From Stappia sp. TSB10P1A (GTDB lineage Bacteria > Pseudomonadota > Alphaproteobacteria > Rhizobiales > Stappiaceae): 64,000 nt of DNA. Numbering within the stretch: the stretch's first letter is position 1; each line of letters begins with the position of its first letter. The notes below the pieces were generated by a model, which worked only from the letters and a program-made list of their open reading frames with translations, had not been told where the DNA came from and did not search any database. Made by a program: the position numbers and the translations under genes. The stretch covers positions 1 to 64,000 of the forward strand of contig NZ_FYAU01000032.1 in assembly GCF_900185725.1 (NCBI RefSeq), in the 5' to 3' direction. Below, one piece after another: positions 19,268 to 28,298 of the stretch.

Positions 19268-19378
19268 GATGGCTGCCTTCGGATCTGGTTGGAACTCTCC
19301 CGCCGGAATCTAGCCACTTGTCGGCAAACGGCAATCCCGGAGCTGTTCGCCCCTGCCGCGCCGTGCTAAAGCCGCAGA

Positions 19379-19918
19379 ATGGCGACAGACCCTCTCCTTG
19401 CGCTGGAAGATTTCGCAGCGCGCCTCCCCCGTATCGGACGCCTGATCGGTCTCGATCTCGGCACCAAGACCATCGGCCTTGCGCTGTCCGATCTGGGGCG
19501 CGGCATCGCCTCGCCGCTGGAGACGATCCGACGCAAGAAATTCGGCGTCGATGCCGCCGCGCTGCTCGCCATCTGCGCCAAACACGAGGTGCGCGGGCTG
19601 GTGCTCGGCCTGCCGCTCAACATGGACGGCACGGAAGGCCCACGCGTGCAGGCGACCCGCGCCTTCGCCCGCAATCTCGCGGCGCTGACCGACATGCCGA
19701 TGACCGCCTGGGACGAGCGCCTGTCGACCGCCGCCGTCACCCGCACGCTGATCGACGCCGACCGCTCGCGCGCCCGCCGGGCCGAGCTGGTCGACAAGAT
19801 GGCCGCCTCCTACATCCTGCAGGGCCTGCTCGACCGCCTGACCTATGGCAGCCTCGACGAGCAGGACGACGGGCCGGACTATGGGCCAGGCGGCATACCC
19901 GACGACGGGCAGCCATGA
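19379..19918 (+). CDS. ruvX: RuvX/YqgF Holliday-junction-resolvase-like nuclease
   Basis: A 179-residue RNase H-fold protein with [16 protein letters not shown] (first catalytic Asp), [24 protein letters not shown] (catalytic Glu) and [15 protein letters not shown] (last acidic residue). The family acts on 16S rRNA maturation and possibly on junction DNA. The C-terminus has an acidic Gly/Pro tail. Its stop overlaps the start of the AEC transporter by four bases (ATGA). Confidence 0.94.
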   Translation: MATDPLLALEDFAARLPRIGRLIGLDLGTKTIGLALSDLGRGIASPLETIRRKKFGVDAAALLAICAKHEVRGLVLGLPLNMDGTEGPRVQATRAFARNLAALTDMPMTAWDERLSTAAVTRTLIDADRSRARRAELVDKMAASYILQGLLDRLTYGSLDEQDDGPDYGPGGIPDDGQP

Positions 19919-20841
19919 ACGGCGTCTTCAATGCGCTGATCCCGGTGCTGCTGGTGATCGCCGCCGGCAACATCGTCGCGCGCATGGGCCTGATCACCGG
20001 CGACCAGTGGCGCGGCATCGAGAAGATCGCCTATTTCCTGCTGTTCCCGGCGCTGATCATCCGCACCGTCGCCAAGACCGACTTCCTGGCGATCCCCGCC
20101 TTCGGCATGAGCGCGGCGCTGATCCTGTCGATCCTGGCGATGTCGGCGCTGACGCTGGCGCTGCAACCGCTGTTGAAGACGCGGTTCGGCATCACCGGGC
20201 CGCGCTTCAGCTCGATCTTCCAGGGCGCGACGCGCTGGAACACCTTCGTCGCGCTGGCCATCGCCGACGAGCTGCTGGGCCGCGAGGGCGTCGCGCTGCT
20301 GGCCGTGGCGGTGGTGGCGATGATCCCGCTGCTCAATGTCATCAATGTGCTGGTGCTGGCGCGCTTTGCCAGCGGTTCCCCGCCCGGCGCCGGCCGCATC
20401 GCGCTGGATCTGGCGAAAAATCCGCTGATCTGGTCGACCGGCGCCGGGCTGGCATTCAACCTCACCGGCCTGCCGCTGCCGCGCTTTGCCGATGCGACGC
20501 TGCAGATCCTCGGCAATGCGGCGCTGCCGATCGGCATCGTCTGCGTCGGCGCCGGGCTGAACCTTGCCGCCCTGCGCCGTCCCGGCCCGTCGCTCGCCAC
20601 CGCCACGGTGCTGAAGCTGGTGGTGATGCCGGTCTTCGGCGTCGCCTTCGCGCTGCTGCTCGGCCTCGACGGCGCCGCGCTTTCAGCGGTGATCATCGCC
20701 ATGGCGGTGCCGTCCGCCGGCAATGCCTATCTGCTCGCCCGCCAGATGGGCGGCGACGCACCGCTGATGGCCGAGATCCTGACCCTGCAGACGGTGCTGG
20801 CGGCCATTACCATGCCGCTGGCCCTCTTGCTTGCGCAGTAG
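19915..20841 (+). CDS. AEC (auxin efflux carrier) family transporter
   Basis: A 308-residue inner-membrane protein with about ten hydrophobic segments in the AEC pattern: [67 protein letters not shown] and [18 protein letters not shown]. Family members export organic acids or amino-acid derivatives. The substrate is not predictable. It is translationally coupled to ruvX. Confidence 0.92.
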   Translation: MNGVFNALIPVLLVIAAGNIVARMGLITGDQWRGIEKIAYFLLFPALIIRTVAKTDFLAIPAFGMSAALILSILAMSALTLALQPLLKTRFGITGPRFSSIFQGATRWNTFVALAIADELLGREGVALLAVAVVAMIPLLNVINVLVLARFASGSPPGAGRIALDLAKNPLIWSTGAGLAFNLTGLPLPRFADATLQILGNAALPIGIVCVGAGLNLAALRRPGPSLATATVLKLVVMPVFGVAFALLLGLDGAALSAVIIAMAVPSAGNAYLLARQMGGDAPLMAEILTLQTVLAAITMPLALLLAQ

Positions 20842-20980
20842 CAAACGCGCTCCCACGGCCATCTGGCGCGCGTTTCGATCTGTCACGCGGGCGCGCGTTT
20901 CGGCTCAATGCCCCCCGCCGGTGGAGAACACCTCGCCGCGCTTGAGCCGGCGCCGGGAAGCGCCTATAGGGTTGGCTTTA

Positions 20981-21937
20981 ATGAGCGCTCATCATCCCCC
21001 CCTCGCGGAGCTTTATCCGCACCGTCACCTCCTCGGCATCGAGGGCCTGCAGCCCAACGAGATCGTCGCGCTGCTCGACCAGGCGGAAGCCGCCGTCGAA
21101 ATCAGCCGGCAGGTCGAGAAGAAAAAGGCCGTGCTGCGCGGCCGGACCCAGATCAACCTGTTCTTCGAGGCCTCGACGCGGACCCAGTCCTCGTTCGAGA
21201 TCGCCGGCAAGCGGCTCGGCGCCGATGTCATGAACATGTCGGTCGCCTCGTCCTCGGTGAAGAAGGGCGAGACGCTGATCGACACGGCGGCAACGCTGAA
21301 CGCCATGCACCCGGACATCATCGTCGTGCGCCACCACGCCGCCGGCGCGGTGCACCTTCTGGCGCAGAAGGTCGGCTGCTCGGTGGTCAATGCCGGCGAC
21401 GGCGCGCACGAGCACCCGACCCAGGCGCTGCTCGACGCGCTGACCATCCGCCGCCACAAGGGCAGCATCGCCGGGCTGACGGTGGCGATCTGCGGCGACA
21501 TCCTGCATTCGCGGGTCGCCCGCTCCAACATCATCCTGCTGAACGCGCTCGGCGCGCGGGTGCGCGTCGTCGCCCCCTCGACGCTGCTGCCGAACGGCAT
21601 CGCCCAGATGGGCGTCGAGGTGTTCCAGGACATGCGCAAGGGGCTGGCCGGCGCCGACATCGTGATGATGCTGCGCCTGCAGCGCGAGCGCATGCAGGGC
21701 GCCTATATCCCCTCCGTGCGCGAATACTTCCGCTATTACGGCCTCGACCGCGACAAGCTGGCGGCGGCGGCAGCGGACGCGCTGGTGATGCATCCCGGCC
21801 CGATGAACCGGGGCGTGGAGATCGACCCGGAGATCGCCGACGGGCCGCAAAGCCTGATCCGCGAGCAGGTCGAGATGGGCGTTGCCGTGCGCATGGCCGT
21901 TCTCGAGGCGCTCGCCGCCCATCTGCCGAACAAGTGA
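20981..21937 (+). CDS. pyrB: Aspartate carbamoyltransferase, catalytic subunit
   Basis: A 318-residue ATCase chain, forming carbamoyl-aspartate in pyrimidine synthesis. Motifs: [20 protein letters not shown] (carbamoyl-phosphate loop), [32 protein letters not shown], and [19 protein letters not shown]. The start at 20981 removes an Arg-rich unrelated upstream frame; the ribosome site there is weak. It is followed 11 bases later by the pyrC-like gene, with which ATCase probably assembles. Confidence 0.97.
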   Translation: MSAHHPPLAELYPHRHLLGIEGLQPNEIVALLDQAEAAVEISRQVEKKKAVLRGRTQINLFFEASTRTQSSFEIAGKRLGADVMNMSVASSSVKKGETLIDTAATLNAMHPDIIVVRHHAAGAVHLLAQKVGCSVVNAGDGAHEHPTQALLDALTIRRHKGSIAGLTVAICGDILHSRVARSNIILLNALGARVRVVAPSTLLPNGIAQMGVEVFQDMRKGLAGADIVMMLRLQRERMQGAYIPSVREYFRYYGLDRDKLAAAAADALVMHPGPMNRGVEIDPEIADGPQSLIREQVEMGVAVRMAVLEALAAHLPNK

Positions 21938-21948
21938 GGAGCCCGGCC

Positions 21949-23259
21949 ATGGCAAACCCGCAGAGCCCGATCCTCCTCGCCCCGATCCTCCTCACGAATG
22001 CCCGGGTGATCGACCCGGCAAGCGGCCTGGATGCGCCCGGTAGCGTGCTGATCGAGAACGGACGCATCACCGCCGCAGGCCCCAGCGCTCACAACCAGGG
22101 TGCGCCAGAGGGAACTGAGATGATCGACGTTGCCGGCGCGGTCGTCGCCCCCGGCCTCGTCGACATGGGCGTCACCGTCGGCGAACCCGGCGCCGAACAC
22201 CGCGAGACGCTGGCCAGCGCCAGCCAGGCGGCGGCGGCCGGCGGCGTCACCACCATCGTCACCTCCCCCGACACGGATCCGGTGATCGACGACCCGGCGC
22301 TGGTCGACTTCGTGCTGCGCCGCGCCCGCGACACGGCCTGCGTCAACGTCCACCCCTTCGCCGCGCTGACCAAGGGTCTTTCCGGCGAGGAGATGAGCGA
22401 GATCGGCCTGTTGCAGGAGGCCGGCGCCGTCGCCTTCTCTAACGGCCACCGCTCCGTCACCCATGCCGGCATCATGCGCCGGCTGATGACCTATGCCCGC
22501 GACTTCGGCGCGCTCGTCGTGCACCACACGGAAGACCCGGCGCTGGCCGGCGGCGGCGTCGTCAACGAGAGCCTGTCGGCAAGCTGGAAGGGCCTGCCGG
22601 CAAGCCCGCGCGAGGCCGAGATCATCATGGTCGAGCGCGACCTGCGGCTCGCCGCGCTGACGCGCGGGCGCTACCACGCCCAGTCGGTCTCCTGCACTGA
22701 GAGCACCAGGGCGATCGCCCGGGCGAAGGCGGACGGGCTCGACGTTACCTGCGGCATCACCGTCAACCATCTGACGCTGAACGAGAACGACATCGGCCCC
22801 TACCGGACCTTCTTCAAGATGTCGCCGCCGCTGCGCTCGGAAGACGAGCGCCAGGCGATGATCGCAGCCCTCGCCGACGGCACCATCGATGTCATCGTCT
22901 CGGGCCACGACCCGCAGGACGTGGAGACCAAGCGCCACCCCTTCGCCGAGGCCGCGGACGGTGCCATCGGGCTGGAGACGCTGCTGGCCGCCGGCCTGCG
23001 CCTCGTCCATTCCGGCGAGATCGGCCTTGCCCCCCTGCTTGCGGCGATGACCTGCAACCCGGCCCGCCGGCTGGGCCTCGACGCCGGCCGCCTTGCCGCG
23101 GGCAGCCCCGCCGACGTGGTGGTGTTCGATCTCGACCGGCCCTGGGTGCTGGACAAGACCCGGCTGAAATCGCGCTCCAAGAACACCCCGTTCGAGGATG
23201 CGCGCTTTACCGGCCAGGTGCTGCACACGCTCGTTGCGGGAAAGATCGTCACGCCCTGA
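21949..23259 (+). CDS. pyrC: Dihydroorotase-like PyrC' (probably non-catalytic partner of ATCase)
   Basis: A 436-residue amidohydrolase-fold protein matching the dihydroorotase found after pyrB in Rhizobiales ([66 protein letters not shown]). The metal-binding DxHxH motif is absent: the strand reads [17 protein letters not shown], where active enzymes have an HxH. This fits the inactive PyrC'/PyrX chains known from pseudomonads, which serve as structural partners of ATCase. A separate active dihydroorotase should exist elsewhere in the genome. The ATG is 11 bases after the pyrB stop, with GAGGAGCC in between. Confidence 0.9.
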   Translation: MANPQSPILLAPILLTNARVIDPASGLDAPGSVLIENGRITAAGPSAHNQGAPEGTEMIDVAGAVVAPGLVDMGVTVGEPGAEHRETLASASQAAAAGGVTTIVTSPDTDPVIDDPALVDFVLRRARDTACVNVHPFAALTKGLSGEEMSEIGLLQEAGAVAFSNGHRSVTHAGIMRRLMTYARDFGALVVHHTEDPALAGGGVVNESLSASWKGLPASPREAEIIMVERDLRLAALTRGRYHAQSVSCTESTRAIARAKADGLDVTCGITVNHLTLNENDIGPYRTFFKMSPPLRSEDERQAMIAALADGTIDVIVSGHDPQDVETKRHPFAEAADGAIGLETLLAAGLRLVHSGEIGLAPLLAAMTCNPARRLGLDAGRLAAGSPADVVVFDLDRPWVLDKTRLKSRSKNTPFEDARFTGQVLHTLVAGKIVTP

Positions 23260-23361
23260 AGGCGTCAAACGCTCTTGGATCAGGCCCCTCGGGAAAAGCG
23301 GATTTGCCTTTCCCTGCTTGTGCTTTAGAGTTACCGCGCTGTTGCAACCGGAGGCTGCGCG

Positions 23362-23982
23362 TTGCCCGATCCGATCAGTTGGGGTCTCGTCTGGCCCTAT
23401 TACCTTGCCGCCCTCGCCTTCGGCTATCTGCTGGGCTCGATCCCGTTCGGGCTGATCATCACCCGGCTGGCGGGCCAGGGCGACATCCGCAAGATCGGCT
23501 CCGGCAATATCGGCACCACCAATGTGCTGCGCACCGGCAAGAAGCATCTCGCCGCCCTCACCCTTCTCGGCGACATGCTGAAGGGCACGGTGGCGGTGCT
23601 GGTGGCGAGCCGCTATGGCGGGCCGGACCCGGCGGTGATCGCCGGCTTCGGCGCCTTCATCGGCCATCTCTTCCCGGTCTGGCTGCGCTTTCGCGGCGGC
23701 AAGGGGGTTGCCACCTATCTCGGCGTGCTGCTCGGCCTCTACTGGCCGGCAGCGCTGGCCTTCGCCGCGATCTGGGTCGCGGTGGCGCTCGTCACGCGCT
23801 ACTCCTCCGCCTCGGCGCTGGCGGCGAGCCTCGCCACCCCCGTGCTACTGTGGTTCGTCTTCGACCGGGCGCAGGTGGCCGAGCTGATGGCGCTGCTCTC
23901 GGTGATCCTGTGGGCCAAGCATCACGAGAATATCGGCCGCCTTCTCAAGGGCACCGAAGGCCGGATCGGCCAGAAGGGATGA
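23362..23982 (+). CDS. plsY: Glycerol-3-phosphate acyltransferase PlsY
   Basis: A 206-residue multi-spanning enzyme that transfers an acyl group from acyl-phosphate to glycerol-3-phosphate, the first step of phospholipid synthesis. The three conserved loops are present: [11 protein letters not shown] with [36 protein letters not shown], and [18 protein letters not shown]. The start is TTG, supported by GGAGG seven bases upstream (23350-23354). Its stop overlaps the dprA start (ATGA). Confidence 0.95.
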   Translation: MPDPISWGLVWPYYLAALAFGYLLGSIPFGLIITRLAGQGDIRKIGSGNIGTTNVLRTGKKHLAALTLLGDMLKGTVAVLVASRYGGPDPAVIAGFGAFIGHLFPVWLRFRGGKGVATYLGVLLGLYWPAALAFAAIWVAVALVTRYSSASALAASLATPVLLWFVFDRAQVAELMALLSVILWAKHHENIGRLLKGTEGRIGQKG

Positions 23983-25124
23983 GCGCAGGCGCGACCGGGC
24001 GCGGTCGCGCCCTTTCCGAGCGCCAGCGCCTCGCCTGGCTGCGGCTGATCCGCTCCGAGAATGTCGGCCCGGTCACCTTTCGCGAGCTGATCAACCACAC
24101 CGGCTCGGCCGAGGCGGCGCTCGCCGCCCTGCCCGAACTCTCCCGCCGCGGCGGCAAGCGCGCCATCCGCATCGCCTCGCAAGACGAGGCGGAACGCGAG
24201 ATCGAGGCGCTGGCGCGGATCGGCGGGCGCTTCAGGGCACTCGGCGAACACGGCTACCCGCCCCTGCTGCGCCATGTCGACGGCGCGCCGCCGCTGATTT
24301 CCGTGCTCGGCTCCGACGACCGGCTGGCGGACGGCGCCACCATCGCCATGGTCGGCGCGCGCAACGCCTCGCTGGCCGGGCAGAAGATCGCCAGCGAGAT
24401 CGCCGGCTACCTGTCGGCGGCCGGCTATACCATCATCTCGGGGCTGGCACGCGGCATCGACGCGGCGGCGCACCGGGCGGCGCTTGCGGGCGGCACGGCG
24501 GCGGTGCTGGCCGGCGGCATCGACATCATCTACCCGCCGGAAAACCGCGACCTCTATCACGACATCGCCGCGCGCGGCGCCATCGTCAGCGAGATGCCGT
24601 TCGGCTGGAAGCCGCGCGCCCGCGATTTCCCCCGCCGCAACCGGCTGATCTCCGGCATGGCGCTGGCAACGGTGCTGATCGAGGCGGCGCGCGGCTCCGG
24701 CTCGCTGCACACGGCGCGCTTCGCCGCCGAGCAGAACCGCGAGGTCTTCGTGGTGCCGGGCTCGCCGCTCGATCCGCGCTCGGAAGGCGGCAACCGGCTG
24801 ATTCGCGACGGCGCGACGCTGGTCGCAAACGGCGCCGACGTGCTGGAAAGCCTCGGGCCGCGCCGCATCGCCGACGACATCCCCGGCCTCGACATCGAGG
24901 AACCGGACGCGGACGGACGGCGGATCGCCCCGCCGGATGTCGGCGACAGCGACCGCAGCCGCGTGCTCTCGGCGCTGGGGCCGGCACCGGTCGAGGTCGA
25001 CGAGCTGATCCGCTACACCGGCCTCTCTGCCCGCATCGTCCACGTGATCCTGCTGGAGCTGGAACTGGCCGGCCGGCTGGAACGCCATCGCGGCCAGCGC
25101 ATCAGCCTGATCGACGGCCGCTGA
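23979..25124 (+). CDS. dprA: DNA-processing protein DprA
   Basis: A 381-residue DprA, which loads RecA onto incoming single-stranded DNA during transformation. An N-terminal helical domain ([19 protein letters not shown]) is followed by the Rossmann-like core: [61 protein letters not shown] and [20 protein letters not shown]-terminal winged-helix domain follows (about residues 315-375, [23 protein letters not shown]). It is coupled to plsY. In relatives topA usually follows on the same strand; here a repeat-rich gap follows instead. Confidence 0.95.
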   Translation: MSAGATGRGRALSERQRLAWLRLIRSENVGPVTFRELINHTGSAEAALAALPELSRRGGKRAIRIASQDEAEREIEALARIGGRFRALGEHGYPPLLRHVDGAPPLISVLGSDDRLADGATIAMVGARNASLAGQKIASEIAGYLSAAGYTIISGLARGIDAAAHRAALAGGTAAVLAGGIDIIYPPENRDLYHDIAARGAIVSEMPFGWKPRARDFPRRNRLISGMALATVLIEAARGSGSLHTARFAAEQNREVFVVPGSPLDPRSEGGNRLIRDGATLVANGADVLESLGPRRIADDIPGLDIEEPDADGRRIAPPDVGDSDRSRVLSALGPAPVEVDELIRYTGLSARIVHVILLELELAGRLERHRGQRISLIDGR

Positions 25125-25407
25125 GGCGGCCGGCCGGCGGCCTCGGCGAGGCTCCAGGGGCGTTCCACCGGCGCTGTGGGGGGCCTCGCGGGAGTTCAGC
25201 GGGCGCCTCGAAGAGGCGGCGGTCCGCTGTTGCGATCCCCATCCCCGACAGGCGCAGGAGGCGGCCGGCCGAGCGGCTCATTCCCGCCGGCAGGGCCAAG
25301 ATCACCGCGAATTGTAGCCTGCAACAACCACAACCTAAATTTCAACCAAGAGAAGCACAAGGGTTGCGGAATAGATGCACATGCCCGAATACAACCTGTG
25401 ATAAGGG
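25125..25407. other. Gap downstream of dprA
   Basis: No gene is supported. GC content falls from about 25310 onwards. No terminator with a clear T run was found after dprA. Confidence 0.5.
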
Positions 25408-25602
25408 TCAGCGCCTACCCGCTTTCTCCGCTCCCGGCCGCTGCAGTTCGACATGCCGGTCGAAGGCCTCCACCCGCGCCATCTCCAGCAAATATGCAAG
25501 GAATTCCAGTTCGTTATTAGAAGCAAGGTCTCTCAGTTCACGGCAAATCTGGGCGCAGTAGCGGGCGGCCTCAGAGCGGTCGTTATGGGCATCTATCGGC
25601 AT
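25408..25602 (-). CDS. Small conserved-looking helical protein
   Basis: A 64-residue protein from the ATG at 25602. It reads as an amphipathic helical pair: SEAARYCAQICRELRDLA, then FLAYLLEMARVEAFDRHVE, with a basic tail. The ELRDLA / LAYLLEMARxEA pattern is like small uncharacterised proteins I associate with Rhizobiales. The upstream region (25603-25690) is distinctly AT-rich with TATGAT and TATAAA words, as expected for a promoter. An in-frame ATG at 25656 is an alternative start. The larger open frame further upstream runs into REP sequence and is not coding. Confidence 0.55.
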   Translation of the reverse strand: MPIDAHNDRSEAARYCAQICRELRDLASNNELEFLAYLLEMARVEAFDRHVELQRPGAEKAGRR

Positions 25603-25870
25603 TGTGTGACCCGGTTGTTGGCTTGTCGAGGCGGCATGGAAGGTTTGCACAACCATTGATTTTATACAATCATAGTACACGTCAAAAACGATCTCTGGCA
25701 AGCTGATGACGTGATATTCGCGTGCCGTACCCGCAACTTGCGCAGTTCTACGGACCTTGCCTCCGGTCGGCCCCGTGCCAGCGCGCCAGCGTCCGGACGG
25801 CGGGCGCCTGACGTGCCGGGACGACAGTCGGAGCGTGGAACGACGGCGGCGGGGATGCGGGGCCGCCCCT

Positions 25871-26141
25871 CCCTCTCGGATGTCGTCCCGGACGAGGTCG
25901 GAGGCCGAAGATCCGGGAACCATTGGCGCCCTTGGCGGGCATGAGACGGAAGGCGCTGGCGTTGTCCCCTTTCGCTGCTCCAGCCTCTCTCGTCGTCATT
26001 CCGGGCAAGGCGCAGCCGCGAGCCGGAACCGGAGAGCCACGGTGCGTGTGGCGTCGTTCGGGGAGCGTGTCCGACAGGCCCTCGGCTCGCCGGTCCCGCA
26101 TCTCCGCTTCGCGTCGTGCGGGATGACGCCGGAGGGGCTCG
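25871..26141. repeat. Second cluster of REP-like repeats
   Basis: Three palindromic units at 25871-25945, 25991-26042 and 26076-26141. They are close copies of those at 18151-18225, 17875-17922 and 17967-18022. The orientation is the same but the order differs: the unit that is last in the first cluster comes first here. The intervening bases diverge. Confidence 0.85.
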
Positions 26142-26660
26142 TCGGCCGGGAGGACGCGCAAAAAAGAGAGGACCGGCGTCCGGGAGGAGGCGGAGAGAAG
26201 GAGAGCCGAGGAGGAATCGATCCGCAAATCCGCGGGAAACGCAACAATATTGCGAGGCCGGCGGATTAACCGATCTCATTTACATAAAAATGAAAGAAAT
26301 TCTTAGCGAAGCCGGCGAGCGTGTTGATTCGTCGAAGCTTTCGAGTAGTCTTCGGGAACCGGCCGCGACCGCTCCAACCGAACCGTCGCCGCCTGTTCCT
26401 GCCGGCCGCCGCTTTCGGCTCCGACCGGCAGGGTGACCCACGGCACGTTCAGGTCCGCCGCATCTCCTGACACCCGTGGGCTTGATCGGCGTCCCCCGGG
26501 TTTGGAGTGGCCTCCTCGTGTCCCGGCCGGGACGCCGATCGCCTGCCCCCTCGCGCACTTCGCAGTTTTCTCAAGGGGGGCTCAAGGGCTCCCGGCCTCA
26601 GGGGCTGTCAGTGGCTCCCAGAACCAAGGGCTTTCGGGACGCCAAGGCCGCGTGGCGCCG
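26142..26660. other. Remainder of the dprA-rpmG gap
   Basis: Mostly GC-rich filler without recognisable genes. A short AT-rich window (26240-26300) contains a possible 48-codon frame described separately. The stretch 26500-26640 shows nothing I can name. Confidence 0.4.
26290..26436 (+). CDS. Possible 48-residue peptide, doubtful
   Basis: ATG at 26290 opens 48 codons: MKEILSEAGERVDSSKLSSS, then a Pro/Arg-rich tail. The first twenty residues look protein-like and follow an AT-rich upstream stretch (TTTACATAAAA). There is no Shine-Dalgarno, no family match, and the tail is low complexity. It is listed for completeness. Confidence 0.2.
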   Translation: MKEILSEAGERVDSSKLSSSLREPAATAPTEPSPPVPAGRRFRLRPAG

Positions 26661-26663
26661 CAA

Positions 26664-26688
26664 CGCAAAAGGCCCCCGAAGGGGCCTG
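26664..26688 (-). terminator. Rho-independent terminator of rpmG
   Basis: On the minus strand AGGCCCC-ttc-GGGGGCCT is followed by TTTGCG. It lies 34 bases after the rpmG stop. Confidence 0.85.
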
Positions 26689-26721
26689 AAGCGGCGGGAC
26701 CGATGCGCTGCGCGCGAGGTC

Positions 26722-26889
26722 TTACTTGATCTTGGTCTCGCGGAACTCGACGTGCTTCTTCGCGACCGGATCGTACTTCCGCTTGACCATCTTGTCGGTC
26801 ATGGTGCGGGAGTTCTTCTTGGTCACGTAAAAGAAGCCCGTGTCGGCCGTCGACAGCAGCTTGATCTTGATGGTGTTTGCCTTGGCCAT
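26722..26889 (-). CDS. rpmG: 50S ribosomal protein L33
   Basis: The 55-residue L33: [29 protein letters not shown], then [20 protein letters not shown]. This is the alphaproteobacterial form without the zinc-binding cysteines. It has its own promoter (26984-27011) and terminator, giving a single-gene transcript. Confidence 0.97.
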   Translation of the reverse strand: MAKANTIKIKLLSTADTGFFYVTKKNSRTMTDKMVKRKYDPVAKKHVEFRETKIK

Positions 26890-26983
26890 CGTTCTTGTCC
26901 TTGCACTTGTGTCCGGCCGTACGTCGGAGCCTCCGCTGTTCGGAGAGGACGCTCCACCGGTTGTTCTGGGAAACTGAGCGCGC

Positions 26984-27011
26984 ACCATACGTTTCGCGCG
27001 CCCAAAGTCAA
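26984..27011 (-). promoter_or_regulatory. Putative rpmG promoter
   Basis: On the minus strand TTGACT (27011-27006), a 16-base spacer, and TATGGT (26989-26984). The leader before the ATG at 26889 would be about 90 bases. Confidence 0.6.
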
Positions 27012-27069
27012 GCGGGAAGGCGCGCGGCGCTCCCGGTTTCGCGCCCCGATCCGCGCCCCGATCCGCGCC

Positions 27070-27813
27070 TCAGATCTCCTCGCGCACGAAGCCCTTGCCG
27101 CGCCAGTAGTAGAACGGCACCGGATGGGCCGGATCGAGCTCGGGATCCTCGGCAAGCCGCGCCTGCAACTCCTCGATCACCGTCAGCGTGATCGTCGGCA
27201 GTTCCAGCGCCTTGGCCTCCTGCAGGGTCAGCCAATGCACCTCCTCCAGCTCGCCGGAGGGGCCGGTGCCCGAGGGCAGTTGGTCGGCCACCGCATCGGC
27301 GAAGACGGCGAGGAAGCGCGTGTCGAAGCGGCGCGGCCGGCGCGGCGGAGTGATCGCGCGGGCAATCAGCCGCACCGGCGACAGGTCCGGCAGCAGATGG
27401 CGCTCGGAAAAGGCGGCCATGTCGCCGGCGCCCTGCCAGTCGATGTCGCAGCGGGAGCCGACCAACAGGCCCGCCTCCTCATAGGTCTCGCGAATCGCCG
27501 CCACGGTGAAGGCGCGGGTGCGGGCGTCCGTCTTCGGTCCCTTCATCGCATGGGCAAGCTTGCTGGCGACCACCGGATGGTAGTCGCCGACGACCGGCAC
27601 GCGGCTGTCGGCCGGGTCGACCCGGCCGCCGGGAAACACGAACATGCCGGGCATGAAGCGGTGCCGCATGTGGCGGCGGCCCATCAGCACCCGGTGGTTG
27701 CCGTCGTCCCTGCGGTCGAGCACCAAGAGCGTCGCCGCATCCTTCGGCCGCAGGTTGGGATTGTCCATGTAGCGCTCGGCTTCCGACAGCCGGCGGACCA
27801 GAAACTCGCTCAT
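27070..27813 (-). CDS. NUDIX hydrolase
   Basis: A 247-residue NUDIX protein. The family signature is split by a long insert: MPGMFVFPGGRVDPADS provides the Gly-rich start and FTVAAIRETYEEAGLLVG the REx2EE metal site, about 50 residues later. The spacing resembles NUDT7/NUDT19-type CoA or diphosphate hydrolases, but the substrate is not determined. It overlaps the DUF983 stop by four bases and ends 180 bases before rpmG. Confidence 0.9.
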   Translation of the reverse strand: MSEFLVRRLSEAERYMDNPNLRPKDAATLLVLDRRDDGNHRVLMGRRHMRHRFMPGMFVFPGGRVDPADSRVPVVGDYHPVVASKLAHAMKGPKTDARTRAFTVAAIRETYEEAGLLVGSRCDIDWQGAGDMAAFSERHLLPDLSPVRLIARAITPPRRPRRFDTRFLAVFADAVADQLPSGTGPSGELEEVHWLTLQEAKALELPTITLTVIEELQARLAEDPELDPAHPVPFYYWRGKGFVREEI

Positions 27814-28298
27814 GAACGGGTGCCGTCTCCGCCGAAATCATAGGCCGGCTGGTCATCGCCGATGGCGTTGGGGTCGAAGCCGTGCATGTAATTGGCCCAT
27901 TGCAGGCCGATCAGCGCGCCCTTGATCGGCGGCAGGCAGACCAGCGTCATCGCGACGATCAGCGGCAGCCACAGCGCCATGTGCACCCACATCGGCGGCA
28001 CCGTCATCACCTCGACCGCGAGCGCGATCGGCAGCACCACGTGGCCGACCACGAAGATGGTGAAATAGGGCGGCGCGTCGTCGGCGCGGTGGTGGTGGAG
28101 CTCCTCGCCGCAGGAGGCGCAGACCGGCTCGACCTTGAGATACTTGCCGTAAAGGCGCCCCGTTCCGCAGGCCGGGCAGCGCCCCTTGGCGCCCAGCAGC
28201 ATGGCGCGGCCGACATCGCGCTTGGGCTTGGCGTCCAGGGAGCCCCTGGCCGCGGCGGTGCCCACAAGCTCGGGCGATCCTGCATAGGTGACTGTCAT
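27810..28298 (-). CDS. DUF983 family membrane protein
   Basis: A 162-residue protein. A zinc-ribbon-like N-terminus (CPACGTGRLYGKYLKVEPVC, then ASCGEELHHHRADDAPPY) is followed by two membrane segments (about 80-100 and 107-127). This is the DUF983 layout, function unknown. Four-base overlaps on both sides (rnr and nudix) place it in the topA operon. Confidence 0.93.
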   Translation of the reverse strand: MTVTYAGSPELVGTAAARGSLDAKPKRDVGRAMLLGAKGRCPACGTGRLYGKYLKVEPVCASCGEELHHHRADDAPPYFTIFVVGHVVLPIALAVEVMTVPPMWVHMALWLPLIVAMTLVCLPPIKGALIGLQWANYMHGFDPNAIGDDQPAYDFGGDGTRS

